From Haemophilus_A paraphrohaemolyticus_A (lineage in GTDB: Bacteria; Pseudomonadota; Gammaproteobacteria; Enterobacterales; Pasteurellaceae), in assembly GCF_003253115.1 (NCBI RefSeq), contig NZ_QEQF01000006.1:1-64000 (forward strand): a stretch of 64,000 nt of DNA, in the 5' to 3' direction. The stretch's first letter is position 1; each line of letters opens with the position of its first letter. Made by a program: the position numbers and the translations under genes. Of this stretch, positions 51,901 to 60,744 are shown one piece after another. Under the pieces are notes generated by a model. It was not told where the DNA came from. It made no database searches and saw only the letters and a program-made list of their open reading frames with translations.

Positions 51901-51930
51901 AACCGTGGGAGTCAATTCCCACGGTTATTC
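51901..51930 (+). terminator. terminator of sxy
   Basis: AACCGTGGGA (51901-51910)-GTCAAT-TCCCACGGTT (51917-51926), then ATTC. The minus strand side is T-rich too, so it may act in both directions. Confidence 0.8.
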
Positions 51931-52516
51931 AAGCATCCAATCTAAAAACATTTTCCACCAAATTAAACCAACACCGAAAAGGATTGGGCCGCAGGCGTGG
52001 GTCTATTGGGTAAGTGGGCAAGATAAACGACTGCTAGCAGCCATTGAAAGAGCGAGCTGTGCCAGTGATACGTTTAAGCTTAAGCCTACGCCGAGTGATA
52101 CGCTGCAAAGTGCTGCGATTTATGCGTTACCAGCACAATCCAGTTGATATTGTCTAAGAATACGCTGATTTGTTGTCCCATTAACTCACCGAACCATTTA
52201 GTAAAACATAAGGTTTGGAGTTAAATTGCCTCATTAAGAGTGCTGCGAACCGTATTAAGGTATCCCACGCACCTTTTTCTTTTTGATGTCGTTCATATTC
52301 CCGATACAGCTTACTAAGAATGTCCCCACTTTAGAGTGATAATCCCGAGTAAGCCGATTTCGCCCACTTTGCAAATAATGGCAACGATGGTTGCACGAAA
52401 ATAATTACAGTATGCCACCTAGAAACAGATAAGCCTTCAGGTGGAGCAAGTTGCCATAGACCAATACTAATTGCGGTAATAATCAGTAATGGAATCTATT
52501 TAATATCTGATTTCAT
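51925..52516 (-). pseudogene. wreck of an SLC13/DASS-type dicarboxylate transporter
   Basis: From ATG 52516 on the minus strand: MKSDIK, stop, IPLLIITAISIGLWQLAPPE and GLSVSRWHTVIIFV, which is the N-terminus of divalent anion:sodium symporters. Further on, WFGELMGQQISVFLDNINWI is followed by a broken segment, then LALSMAASSRLSCPLTQ, stop, THACGPILFG and the C-terminal WWKMFLDWMLE. Several stops, frameshifts and a large internal deletion leave about 590 bp of a gene that should span about 1.4 kb. It lies directly upstream of the frd operon. A dicarboxylate importer next to fumarate reductase is a sensible pair, now lost. Confidence 0.7.
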
Positions 52517-52820
52517 AAAATAATATTCCAAAAGCAAATAATTTAATCAGTGAAATAAAAGTTGTTGCAGTTTATAACAACTATGTAATTTTTTGGGGGG
52601 GATAGATCAAAAATTTACCTCTTTTGAGATGAATTCAAAAAAATAACGTAAATCAATACATTGATAATTAAGTATTATTCTCACTATTGTTCATTTTTTG
52701 AGTTAGATCATAAAAGAGGTTAGTTTCTGTTAAAAAATTGTAAAATGACTTCCTCTTGTACCTCTAAAGTGGCAGAATAAGCTTACTTTTTATGTTTTTA
52801 CCTATTATTTTGGAGTGAAT
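52517..52820 (+). promoter_or_regulatory. frdABCD upstream region with FNR-like site
   Basis: No gene. TTGAG-TTAG-ATCAT (52698-52711) matches the FNR consensus TTGAT-N4-ATCAA with two deviations. A -10-like TAAAAT follows at 52741-52746, so the site is roughly at -48. A second symmetric word, ATCAA-TACA-TTGAT, lies near 52655 but in the reversed arrangement. Anaerobic induction by FNR is expected for frd. A run of seven G (52595-52601) also lies here. Confidence 0.5.
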
Positions 52821-54614
52821 ATGCAAAGTGTTAATTTTGATGTCGCGATTGTAGGTGCTGGTGGCGGTGGCTTACGTGCAGCAATTGCAGCAGCAGAAGC
52901 AAATCCGAACTTAAAAATCGCTTTAATTTCAAAAGTTTACCCAATGCGTAGCCATACAGTAGCAGCAGAAGGCGGTTCAGCAGCGGTAATTAAAGATAAC
53001 GACTCATTCGATAACCACTTTAACGATACCGTAGGCGGTGGCGACTGGTTATGTGAACAAGACATTGTGGAATACTTTGTAGAGCATTCTCCAATTGAAA
53101 TGACCCAATTAGAACGTTGGGGCTGCCCTTGGAGCCGTCGTGAAGATGGTGAAGTGAACGTGCGTCGTTTCGGTGGGATGAAAATTGAGCGTACTTGGTT
53201 CGCAGCCGATAAAACAGGTTTCCACATTTTGCATACGCTTTTCCAAACTTCAATGAAATACCCTAACATCGTGCGTTTCGATGAGCACTTTGTATTAGAT
53301 ATTTTAACCGACAACGGAGAAGCTCGCGGTTGTGTGGCGATGAATATGATGGAAGGCACATTAGTGCAAATCAACGCATCTGCGGTGGTTATCGCAACAG
53401 GTGGGGGTTGCCGCACTTATCGTTTCAATACCAACGGTGGTATCGTAACGGGTGATGGATTATCTATGGCGTATCGTCACGGTGTGGCATTGCGTGATAT
53501 GGAATTCGTTCAATATCACCCAACAGGCTTACCGAATACAGGTATTTTGATGACCGAAGGTTGTCGTGGTGAAGGTGGTATCTTGGTCAATAAAGATGGC
53601 TACCGTTATCTTCAAGATTACGGCTTAGGACCAGAAACCCCAATCGGCAAACCAGAAAACAAATATATGGAATTAGGCCCTCGCGACCGTGTTTCTCAAG
53701 CATTCTGGCAAGAATGGAAAAAAGGTAACACCTTAAAAACTGCAAAAGGTGTGGATGTGGTTCACTTAGACTTACGTCACTTAGGTGAAAAACACTTAAC
53801 CGAACGTTTACCGTTCATCTGCGAATTAGCTCGTGCTTATGAAGGTGTGGATCCAGTAACTCAACCAATCCCAGTGCGCCCAGTGGTTCACTACACTATG
53901 GGTGGTATTGAAGTGGATATGCATGCTGAAACCTCAATCAAAGGTTTATATGCAGTGGGTGAGTGTGCTTCTTCGGGCTTACACGGTGCAAACCGCTTAG
54001 GTTCTAACTCATTAGCTGAGCTTGTGGTATTCGGTAAAGTGGCGGGTGAAAATGCGGCACACCGTGCGTTAGAAGCAGGTCCTGCAAACCAAGCACAAAT
54101 CGATGCACAAGCAAAAGATGTAGTTGCACGCTTAACCAATCTTGCGAACCAAGAAGGTAACGAATCTTACTCAGACATTCGTAACCAAATGGGCGATGCA
54201 ATGGAAGAAGGTTGTGGTATCTATCGTACACAAGAAGGTATGGAAGGTGCGGTTAACAAAATCGAAGAGCTTAAAGAACGTTATAAACGCATCAGCGTGA
54301 AAGATAAATCAAGCGTATTTAATACTGACTTACTCTACAAAATCGAACTTGGCTTTATCTTAGACGTAGCACAATCTATTGCGTGTTCAGCGGTTGAACG
54401 TAAAGAATCACGTGGTGCACACCAACGTTTAGACTTTACTGAACGTGATGATGTGAACTACTTAAAACACACCCAAGCATTCTACAATGCAGATGGCAAA
54501 CCAACCATCAAATACAGTGATGTGAAAATTACCAAATCTCAACCTGCAAAACGTGTGTACGGTGCAGAAGGTGCGGCTCAAGAAGCAGCGAAAAAAGCGG
54601 CACAACAAAAATAG
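52821..54614 (+). CDS. frdA: fumarate reductase flavoprotein subunit
   Basis: A 597-residue catalytic subunit of quinol:fumarate reductase, on the cytoplasmic face of the inner membrane. FAD-binding VGAGGGGLRAAIAAAEAN is near the N-terminus. His45 in SHTVAAEGGSAA is the covalent FAD attachment site. HPTGLPNTGILMTEGCRGEG and HYTMGGIEVD belong to the dicarboxylate site. The ATG at 52821 follows TGGAGTGA; a GTG two codons upstream is less likely. First gene of frdABCD, which lets the cell respire fumarate without oxygen. Confidence 0.97.
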   Translation: MQSVNFDVAIVGAGGGGLRAAIAAAEANPNLKIALISKVYPMRSHTVAAEGGSAAVIKDNDSFDNHFNDTVGGGDWLCEQDIVEYFVEHSPIEMTQLERWGCPWSRREDGEVNVRRFGGMKIERTWFAADKTGFHILHTLFQTSMKYPNIVRFDEHFVLDILTDNGEARGCVAMNMMEGTLVQINASAVVIATGGGCRTYRFNTNGGIVTGDGLSMAYRHGVALRDMEFVQYHPTGLPNTGILMTEGCRGEGGILVNKDGYRYLQDYGLGPETPIGKPENKYMELGPRDRVSQAFWQEWKKGNTLKTAKGVDVVHLDLRHLGEKHLTERLPFICELARAYEGVDPVTQPIPVRPVVHYTMGGIEVDMHAETSIKGLYAVGECASSGLHGANRLGSNSLAELVVFGKVAGENAAHRALEAGPANQAQIDAQAKDVVARLTNLANQEGNESYSDIRNQMGDAMEEGCGIYRTQEGMEGAVNKIEELKERYKRISVKDKSSVFNTDLLYKIELGFILDVAQSIACSAVERKESRGAHQRLDFTERDDVNYLKHTQAFYNADGKPTIKYSDVKITKSQPAKRVYGAEGAAQEAAKKAAQQK

Positions 54615-54623
54615 GGGATAGCT

Positions 54624-55349
54624 ATGGAAAAAATGACGATTGAAGTGCTTCGCTACAATCCAGAAGTGGATAGTGAACCACATTTAGAAAAATATGAAGT
54701 GCCGTATGATGGTCAAACTTCACTCTTAGATGCGTTAAACTTCATCAAAGATGAGTTACAACCAGAGTTATCTTACCGTTGGTCTTGCCGTATGGCGATC
54801 TGTGGTTCTTGCGGTATGATGGTCAACGGCAAACCAAAATTGGCGTGTAAAACCTTCTTACGTGACTACAGTGGTTATATGCGAATTGAACCCCTACAAA
54901 ACTTCCCAATTGAACGTGACTTAGTGGTAGATTTAAGTCACTTCATCGACAGTATTGAAGCGATTCAGCCATACATCATTGACAACAAAGCACCAGTAGG
55001 TCAGCGTACTAAACAAACTCCAGCACAGCTTGAGAAATATCGTCAATTCTCAATGTGTATCAACTGTGGTTTATGCTACGCTGCTTGTCCTCAATTTGGT
55101 TTAAACCCAGAGTTTATCGGTCCTGCTGCCTTAACCTTGGCTCACCGTTATAACTTAGATAACCGTGATAACGGTCGTGAACAACGTATGAAGCTCTTAA
55201 GCTCACAAAATGGCGTATGGAGCTGTACTTTTGTTGGTTACTGCTCAGAAGTATGTCCAAAACACGTCGGTCCTGCTTCAGCAATTAACCAAGGCAAACT
55301 TGAAAGTGCGAAAGACTACGTGATCTCAATGTTAAAACCAAAAGGCTAG
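54624..55349 (+). CDS. frdB: fumarate reductase iron-sulfur subunit
   Basis: 241 residues with three clusters: the [2Fe-2S] ferredoxin-like domain CRMAICGSCG (from Cys55), then CINCGLCYAACPQF and CSEVCPKH for the [4Fe-4S] and [3Fe-4S] centres. It wires electrons from menaquinol in FrdCD to the FAD in FrdA. It starts 9 bp after frdA. Confidence 0.97.
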   Translation: MEKMTIEVLRYNPEVDSEPHLEKYEVPYDGQTSLLDALNFIKDELQPELSYRWSCRMAICGSCGMMVNGKPKLACKTFLRDYSGYMRIEPLQNFPIERDLVVDLSHFIDSIEAIQPYIIDNKAPVGQRTKQTPAQLEKYRQFSMCINCGLCYAACPQFGLNPEFIGPAALTLAHRYNLDNRDNGREQRMKLLSSQNGVWSCTFVGYCSEVCPKHVGPASAINQGKLESAKDYVISMLKPKG

Positions 55350-55357
55350 GGGGAATT

Positions 55358-55750
55358 ATGACAACAGCAACAAAACGCAAAGCCTATGTGCGTGAAGTAA
55401 AAGCTAATTGGTGGACAAAACTTGGCTTCTACAAATTCTATATGGTGCGTGAAGCAACAGCGATCCCAACCGTTTGGTTCTGCCTAATTTTACTTTATGG
55501 TGTGATCGCTTTAGGTAATGGCACATTTGATACTAGCTTCGTGGATTTCTTAAAAAATCCAGTTGTAATCATCTTAAACCTTGTGAGCTTAGCCGCAATG
55601 TTATTACACGCAGCAACTCTCTTCGTTATGACCCCACAAGTGTTGGGCATTATGGTAAAAGGTGAAAAATTACCTGTGGCAACGGGTGCGAAAATTATGT
55701 GGGGTATCACCGCGGTAATTAGCATCATCGTATTAGCCCTTGCGTTATAG
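55358..55750 (+). CDS. frdC: fumarate reductase membrane subunit C
   Basis: 130 residues with three hydrophobic helices. KAYVREVKANWWTKLGFYKF and YMVREATAIPTVWF match the FrdC N-terminal segment that contributes to the quinone site. It anchors FrdAB with FrdD. It is 8 bp after frdB and has a GGGGGAATT ribosome binding region. Confidence 0.96.
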   Translation: MTTATKRKAYVREVKANWWTKLGFYKFYMVREATAIPTVWFCLILLYGVIALGNGTFDTSFVDFLKNPVVIILNLVSLAAMLLHAATLFVMTPQVLGIMVKGEKLPVATGAKIMWGITAVISIIVLALAL

Positions 55751-55759
55751 GAGTGAAAT

Positions 55760-56116
55760 ATGAGCAAACAAGACGTTATTAACAAAGCGGTAAAATCAAA
55801 CGAACCGCCCGCATGGTTACTCTTTAGTGCAGGCGGCTCAGTCAGTGCGTTCTTCTTCCCTGTGGTGATTTTAATCTTCGCATTATTGTTACCATTTGGT
55901 ATCGTTGATGCACAAACCATCGTCGCATTCGCACACACTTGGATTGGTAAATTAGCAATTTTAGTGTTAACCATCTTCCCAATGTGGGCAGGTATGCACC
56001 GTGTTCACCACGGCTTACACGACTTAAAAGTACACCTCCCAGCAGGCGGCGTGATTTTCTACGGATTATCTGCACTTTACACGGTCGTTGTAGCGTACTT
56101 AACATTAAGCCTGTAA
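55760..56116 (+). CDS. frdD: fumarate reductase membrane subunit D
   Basis: 118 residues, three membrane helices. SNEPPAWLLFSAGGSVSAFF and MHRVHHGLHDLKVHLP are characteristic of FrdD. Last gene of the operon, followed by a perfect uptake signal (56121-56129) and a terminator. Confidence 0.96.
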   Translation: MSKQDVINKAVKSNEPPAWLLFSAGGSVSAFFFPVVILIFALLLPFGIVDAQTIVAFAHTWIGKLAILVLTIFPMWAGMHRVHHGLHDLKVHLPAGGVIFYGLSALYTVVVAYLTLSL

Positions 56117-56140
56117 TTCTACAAGCGGTCTAAAAAACAT

Positions 56141-56170
56141 AAAACCCTGCAAATTTACAGGGTTTTGTTC
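56141..56170 (+). terminator. terminator of frdABCD
   Basis: AAAACCCTG (56141-56149)/CAGGGTTTT (56158-56166), followed by GTTC. Confidence 0.85.
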
Positions 56171-56178
56171 TATCCATA

Positions 56179-56201
56179 AAAATGGTCGTATCGAACGACC
56201 A
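56179..56201 (-). terminator. terminator of fmt
   Basis: TGGTCGT (56183-56189)-ATCGA-ACGACCA (56195-56201). On the minus strand it leads into TTTTTATGG. It overlaps the gap between the convergent frd and fmt units. Confidence 0.7.
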
Positions 56202-56207
56202 CTTTCT

Positions 56208-57161
56208 TTAATTTAATACTTCTCCCACCTTAAACCAATCTGATCGTCCGTTTAAGAAATCTTGCACCGACATCGGTTTTTTGCCTTGTGGTTGAAGTTG
56301 CGTAATGTTTAATACACCATCTTGAGTGGCAATTTTCAAGCCTGTTTTATCAAAGGCAATCACAGTGCCAAGTACTTTTTCTTGGTGTGGTAACACATTG
56401 GCTTGATAAACTTTTATTCGTTCTTCATTGCCATTCACGTTCACGGTTAAGAAGGCAATTGGGGCAGGATTGAAGGCTCGGATATTGCGTTCCAACTGAC
56501 AAGCAAGCAAATTCCAGTCTAATTTTGCTTCTTCTTTGGTGAGTTTTTCGGCGTAATTGGCTAAATCATCATCTTGTTTTTCAGGTTTGAATTGCTGATT
56601 TTCTAACCCGTTTAACACCTCTAATAATGCTGGCGGAGCAAGCTCGGCAAGTTTTTGATAAAGAGAAGCAGAGGTTTCAGTCGGTAAAATATCGGTATAA
56701 ACCTTGTACAACATATCACCTGTGTCCAAGCCAATATCCATCTGCATAATCGTCACGCCAGTTTGGCTATCGCCTGCCCAAATCGCACGCTGAATTGGTG
56801 CAGCACCACGCCAGCGTGGCAGAATCGAACCGTGCACGTTTAAGCAGCCATATTTGGGTGCTTTCAACACAGATTCAGGCAGAATCAAACCATAAGCCAC
56901 TACCACCATTACATCAGCATTCAAGGCTTTAAGTTCTACTTGAACCTCTTCTTTGCGTAAGGATTTTGGCTGATAAACGGGAATGTTGTGTGCTTCGGCA
57001 AGCTGTTTGACAGGGCTAGCTTGCAGTTTTTTGCCTCGACCTGAAGGTTTATCGGGTTGAGTGTAAACGGCGATGACGTTGTGTTCTGAATCAAGCAAGG
57101 CTTGTAGGTGTTGAGCAGCGAAATCAGGCGTGCCCGCAAAAATAATATTGAGTTTTGACAT
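56208..57161 (-). CDS. fmt: methionyl-tRNA formyltransferase
   Basis: A 317-residue enzyme that formylates initiator Met-tRNA using 10-formyl-tetrahydrofolate. It shows IIFAGTPDFAAQHLQALLDS, the folate-site block LNVHGSILPRWRGAAPIQRA with the catalytic Asn-His, and MQMDIGLDTGDML. A C-terminal tRNA-binding domain follows. No def (peptide deformylase) gene lies on its 5' side within the 110 bp to yigZ, unlike the common def-fmt pair. Confidence 0.97.
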   Translation of the reverse strand: MSKLNIIFAGTPDFAAQHLQALLDSEHNVIAVYTQPDKPSGRGKKLQASPVKQLAEAHNIPVYQPKSLRKEEVQVELKALNADVMVVVAYGLILPESVLKAPKYGCLNVHGSILPRWRGAAPIQRAIWAGDSQTGVTIMQMDIGLDTGDMLYKVYTDILPTETSASLYQKLAELAPPALLEVLNGLENQQFKPEKQDDDLANYAEKLTKEEAKLDWNLLACQLERNIRAFNPAPIAFLTVNVNGNEERIKVYQANVLPHQEKVLGTVIAFDKTGLKIATQDGVLNITQLQPQGKKPMSVQDFLNGRSDWFKVGEVLN

Positions 57162-57272
57162 AATCGAATAAAGTTAATGAATAATGGGGGGAATTTTAGC
57201 AGAAAACTCGTTTTTTCTCATCGCTCATTTTTTTGCTAAAATATGCCAAATTTGTTGCAATAAGAGAATAGG

Positions 57273-57881
57273 ATGGAATTTTTTATCCCGAAATCGGAGG
57301 CTATTTTTGAGGAAGAGATCAAAAAAAGCCGATTTATTACCTACCTTCGCCACACAGAGGGAATGGAGCAATCCAAGGCGTTTTTAGCTGAAATGAAGGC
57401 ACTGCATTCGTCCGCTCGCCATTGGTGTTGGGCGACAGTGGCGGGCACGCCAAACGATTCGCAACAATATGGTTTTTCGGACGATGGCGAACCTTCAGGC
57501 ACGGCAGGAAAGCCAATGTTGAATTATTTGCTCGGTTCTGGCTTGGGCGAAATCACTGCCGTGGTGGTACGTTATTATGGCGGTATTCAACTTGGCACGG
57601 GCGGACTGGTCAAGGCTTATGGTAACGGAGTGCAACAGGCGTTGTTAAGCCTTGAGACGGTTCGCAAAGTATTGCGAGAAAACTACCGCTTGCAGTGCGA
57701 ATATGAGCAATTTAATACGCTCAGTCACTTACTGCAGGATTGGGATATTGAGATACTCGATCAGCAATTTGGCGAGAAAATCGAACTTCGTTGGGCAATA
57801 AATCCCGTGCAGGTTGAACAAATTCAAGCTACGCTTACGCAACGTTTTGCGGGGCGATTGGCATTAGAAAAAGAAGAATAA
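57273..57881 (+). CDS. yigZ: YigZ/IMPACT family protein
   Basis: 202 residues. An N-terminal UPF0029 domain contains SRFITYLRHTEGMEQSKAFL, SDDGEPSGTAGKPMLNYLLG and VVRYYGGIQLGTGGLVKAYG, and a C-terminal DUF1949 domain follows. A ribosome- or translation-related role is presumed from the eukaryotic IMPACT relative; the activity is unknown. It begins the yigZ-trkH-hemG run, whose order matches E. coli. Confidence 0.93.
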   Translation: MEFFIPKSEAIFEEEIKKSRFITYLRHTEGMEQSKAFLAEMKALHSSARHWCWATVAGTPNDSQQYGFSDDGEPSGTAGKPMLNYLLGSGLGEITAVVVRYYGGIQLGTGGLVKAYGNGVQQALLSLETVRKVLRENYRLQCEYEQFNTLSHLLQDWDIEILDQQFGEKIELRWAINPVQVEQIQATLTQRFAGRLALEKEE

Positions 57882-57891
57882 AGAAGGTCAA

Positions 57892-59370
57892 ATGCAATTT
57901 CTAACCATTATTCGCATTGTTGGCGTGTTAGTGATGAGCTTTTCTCTCACGATGCTGTTGCCTGCGGCGGTCGCCTTGATTTATGGCGATGGCGGTGGAC
58001 GAGAGTTCTTAGAAGCCTTTGCCCTCACTTTTGCTGTTGGGGCGACCCTTTGGTGGTTCTGCCGTGATTACAAAGAGCAGTTACGATCCCGCGAGGGTTT
58101 TCTGATTGTGGTGCTGTTCTGGATTGTGTTAGGCAGCCTTGGTGCTGTGCCATTTATTCTGCTTGAACACCCAGATTTGAATTTCAGTGAGTCTATTTTT
58201 GAGTCCTTTTCAGGACTGACAACCACAGGTGCAACGGTGATTACAGGGCTGGATGATCTGCCCAAAGCCATTTTATTCTACCGCCAATTTTTGCAGTGGT
58301 TAGGCGGAATGGGGATCATCGTATTGGCGATTGCGATTATCCCGATGATGGGTTTGGGTAAGCTCTATCGGGCGGAAATGCCAGGTCCACTCAAAGACGA
58401 GCGAATGCAGCCGCGGATCGCGGAAGTGGCAAAAATGCTGTGGCAAATTTATCTTTCGCTCACAATTTTGTGCGGACTAGCATATTGGCTAGCGGGAATG
58501 ACTCCTTTTGATGCGATTTCGCACAGTTTTGCGACCATTTCGATTGGTGGATTCTCGACCCACGATGCCAGCATCGGCTATTTCAACAGCACTACAATTA
58601 ACTACATTACCGTCTTTTTCTTGTTGATTTCGTCTTGCAACTTCGCTTTACATTTCACCCTGTTTAGCCAGTTGAAAGATCCCAAAGAGAAACGCAAAAG
58701 CTCGGTGTTGCAACGCCTTTATTGGCGAGATTACGAGTTCCGCTCATTTCTGTTTATCCAAATTGCGTTGTTTGCGATTTGCATGACGGTACTCAGCCTT
58801 TACAACTATTTCAGCACCACTGATACTACCATTGACCAAGTGTTGTTTGAATCGGTGTCGATTTCCACCACTGCAGGTTTTGGGGTAACAGATTTCAGCC
58901 AATGGTCATCATTTTTACCAACCTTGCTTATTTTAGCCTCTTTTGTTGGAGGTTGTGCAGGCTCGACAGGCGGAGGATTGAAGGTCATTCGCGTGCTACT
59001 GCTCTATTTGCAAATGAACCGTGAAATCCACCGATTCGTGCATCCAAATGCGATTAAGCCGATTAAGCTGGGTAAATCTGTGCTTTCCGACCGCATTGAA
59101 GAGGGAATTTGGGCGTTTTTCTCTGCTTATATTTTCGTCTTTATTCTCTGTTGGTTGATGGCGATTTTGTGCGGAATGCAGTCATTCGATGCTTTTAATG
59201 CGGTATTAGCAAGCCTAAATAACCTTGGACCTGCATTGGGTAGTGTGAGTACCAACTTCACCCAAGTGCCTGATGGGGCAAAATGGGTAATGACTTTTGC
59301 AATGGTATGCGGGCGTTTGGAAGTATTTACCTTGCTCGTGATTTTAAGCCCTGTTTTTTGGAAAGATTAA
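57892..59370 (+). CDS. trkH: Trk potassium uptake protein TrkH
   Basis: 492 residues, inner-membrane K+ translocating subunit with four pore repeats (selectivity-filter-like TTTGATV, SIGGFSTHD, TTAGFGVTD and NNLGPALG). It works with the cytoplasmic NAD-binding TrkA, not seen in this window. It starts 10 bp after yigZ; hemG follows after 2 bp. Confidence 0.95.
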   Translation: MQFLTIIRIVGVLVMSFSLTMLLPAAVALIYGDGGGREFLEAFALTFAVGATLWWFCRDYKEQLRSREGFLIVVLFWIVLGSLGAVPFILLEHPDLNFSESIFESFSGLTTTGATVITGLDDLPKAILFYRQFLQWLGGMGIIVLAIAIIPMMGLGKLYRAEMPGPLKDERMQPRIAEVAKMLWQIYLSLTILCGLAYWLAGMTPFDAISHSFATISIGGFSTHDASIGYFNSTTINYITVFFLLISSCNFALHFTLFSQLKDPKEKRKSSVLQRLYWRDYEFRSFLFIQIALFAICMTVLSLYNYFSTTDTTIDQVLFESVSISTTAGFGVTDFSQWSSFLPTLLILASFVGGCAGSTGGGLKVIRVLLLYLQMNREIHRFVHPNAIKPIKLGKSVLSDRIEEGIWAFFSAYIFVFILCWLMAILCGMQSFDAFNAVLASLNNLGPALGSVSTNFTQVPDGAKWVMTFAMVCGRLEVFTLLVILSPVFWKD

Positions 59371-59372
59371 CA

Positions 59373-59903
59373 ATGAAAACCCTAATTTTATATTTTACGA
59401 CCGATGGTCAAACCAAGAAGATTGCCGACAAGCTTGCCGAGCAAATCAGTCACGATGTAGAAGTGATTTCACTGCAAGATCAAGCGGTCGATTTTGCCGA
59501 AAAATTAGCAAATGCCGACCAAATTGTGATTGGGGCATCAATTCGCTATGGGCATTTTAATCCGCTGGTGTATCAGTTTGTGGCGGAGCATCAAGCAGTA
59601 TTAAATCAGAAAAAATCTGCATTTTTCAGCGTAAATTTAACCGCTCGCAAACCGAGCCGCAGAACGGCTGAAAATAATGTTTACGTGCGAAAATTCCTCG
59701 CCAAAATTGCGTGGCAACCCAAATACGTGGAAGTGATTGCAGGGGCGTTACTTTACCCGCGTTATAAGTTTTTCGATCGTGTGATGATTCAGTTCATTAT
59801 GAAGCTAACCAAAGGCGAAACTGATGCTAGCAAAGAGTATGAATTTACTGATTGGGCGCAGGTAGAACAGTTTGGGAAGTTGTTGGATGTGGGGCTAAAG
59901 TAA
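59373..59903 (+). CDS. hemG: menaquinone-dependent protoporphyrinogen IX dehydrogenase
   Basis: A 176-residue flavodoxin-like enzyme of haem synthesis that passes electrons to the quinone pool (LILYFTTDGQTKKIADKLAE, IGASIRYGHFNPLVYQF). The ATG at 59373 is 2 bp after the trkH stop, with GGAAAG upstream; the longer open frame inside trkH is not used. Dependence on menaquinone suits the anaerobic lifestyle implied by frd. Confidence 0.93.
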   Translation: MKTLILYFTTDGQTKKIADKLAEQISHDVEVISLQDQAVDFAEKLANADQIVIGASIRYGHFNPLVYQFVAEHQAVLNQKKSAFFSVNLTARKPSRRTAENNVYVRKFLAKIAWQPKYVEVIAGALLYPRYKFFDRVMIQFIMKLTKGETDASKEYEFTDWAQVEQFGKLLDVGLK

Positions 59904-59944
59904 AGAGATGTAAATTTTCTATCTAAAAATAAGATAATGCGTAT

Positions 59945-59980
59945 AATCGCCCGCGTGTTCACAATAGTGGGCGATTTTTT
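59945..59980 (+). terminator. terminator of yigZ-trkH-hemG
   Basis: AATCGCCC (59945-59952)/GGGCGATT (59969-59976), then TTTTT. A TATAAT word at 59942-59947 overlaps its left arm and could be the -10 of an mscL promoter, in which case the hairpin would begin the mscL leader. Confidence 0.7.
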
Positions 59981-59997
59981 ATTTTAAGGAAAACAAC

Positions 59998-60396
59998 ATG
60001 AGCATTTTAAAAGAGTTTCGTGAATTTGCCGTGAAAGGCAATGTAGTTGATATGGCAGTCGGTGTGATCATCGGTGGTGCGTTTGGTAAAATCGTTTCTT
60101 CATTAGTAAGTGATGTGATTATGCCACCTATCGGTTGGATCATCGGCGGCGTGGATTTCAAAGATTTAGCAATCGAAATTGCACCTGCAAAAGAAGGTGC
60201 AGAGGCGGTAATGTTGAAATACGGTGCGTTCATTCAAAACGTATTCGACTTCTTAATCATCGCGATTGCTGTATTCGGCATGGTGAAAATCATCAATTCA
60301 CTTAAGAAAGCCCCTACACCAGAGCCAGAAAAAGCACCAGAGCCAACAGCTGAAGAGAAATTACTTGTTGAAATTCGTGACTTATTGAAAAAATAA
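59998..60396 (+). CDS. mscL: large-conductance mechanosensitive channel
   Basis: 132 residues forming a homopentameric channel that opens under osmotic downshock. TM1 is GNVVDMAVGVIIGGAFGKIV and TM2 FIQNVFDFLIIAIAVFGMVK. The cytoplasmic helix ends LLVEIRDLLKK. AAGGAAAACAAC precedes the ATG. It is monocistronic. Confidence 0.97.
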   Translation: MSILKEFREFAVKGNVVDMAVGVIIGGAFGKIVSSLVSDVIMPPIGWIIGGVDFKDLAIEIAPAKEGAEAVMLKYGAFIQNVFDFLIIAIAVFGMVKIINSLKKAPTPEPEKAPEPTAEEKLLVEIRDLLKK

Positions 60397-60416
60397 TTCT
60401 CTGATTTTTCAGAAAC

Positions 60417-60446
60417 AAAAGGCTAATCTTTCGATTAGCCTTTTGT
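60417..60446 (+). terminator. terminator of mscL (also faces tusB)
   Basis: AAAAGGCTAATC (60417-60428)-TTTC-GATTAGCCTTTT (60433-60444). The symmetric A and T flanks let it serve both convergent genes. Confidence 0.9.
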
Positions 60447-60458
60447 GCTTTATAGCGT

Positions 60459-60725
60459 TTATAAACTCATTTGCGGATAAAACGTTTCAGTTAATTTTAC
60501 CGCTTGCTCAAGAGAAATAGTTTCAACGGTAGTGGTTAGATTTCGAGCTTGGAGATCTTGGGCAAGAGCAACTACATTTTTACGGTTTGTAAAAAGTTGC
60601 GGATTTTTGACCGCTTGTAACACGCCGTCTTGCCATAAAAGCAAGGCATCGGTGGGCTGTAATTGTGCAAGCAAGGTGGTAAGTTCTTGCTTGTCATATT
60701 GGGCTTTAGATAAAGTATAAAGCAT
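60459..60725 (-). CDS. tusB: tRNA 2-thiouridine sulfurtransferase relay subunit TusB
   Basis: An 88-residue DsrH-like subunit of the TusBCD complex, which relays sulfur from TusA to TusE for 2-thiolation of U34 in Glu, Gln and Lys tRNAs (MLYTLSKAQYD, DALLLWQDGVLQAV). Last gene of the yheO-tusDCB unit. It carries a perfect uptake signal at 60610-60618. Confidence 0.93.
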   Translation of the reverse strand: MLYTLSKAQYDKQELTTLLAQLQPTDALLLWQDGVLQAVKNPQLFTNRKNVVALAQDLQARNLTTTVETISLEQAVKLTETFYPQMSL

Positions 60726-60744
60726 TTTATCTCCTCATATTTGC

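Noticed and set aside
51905..52147. Plus-strand 80-codon frame after sxy
   Set aside because: It lies antisense to the SLC13-type transporter wreck, has no ribosome binding site and overlaps the sxy terminator.
52595..52601. Seven-G tract before frdA as a phase-variable switch
   Set aside because: It is outside any intact gene and more than 200 bp from the frdA start and about 100 bp upstream of the FNR-like site; the tract is short. No link to expression can be supported.
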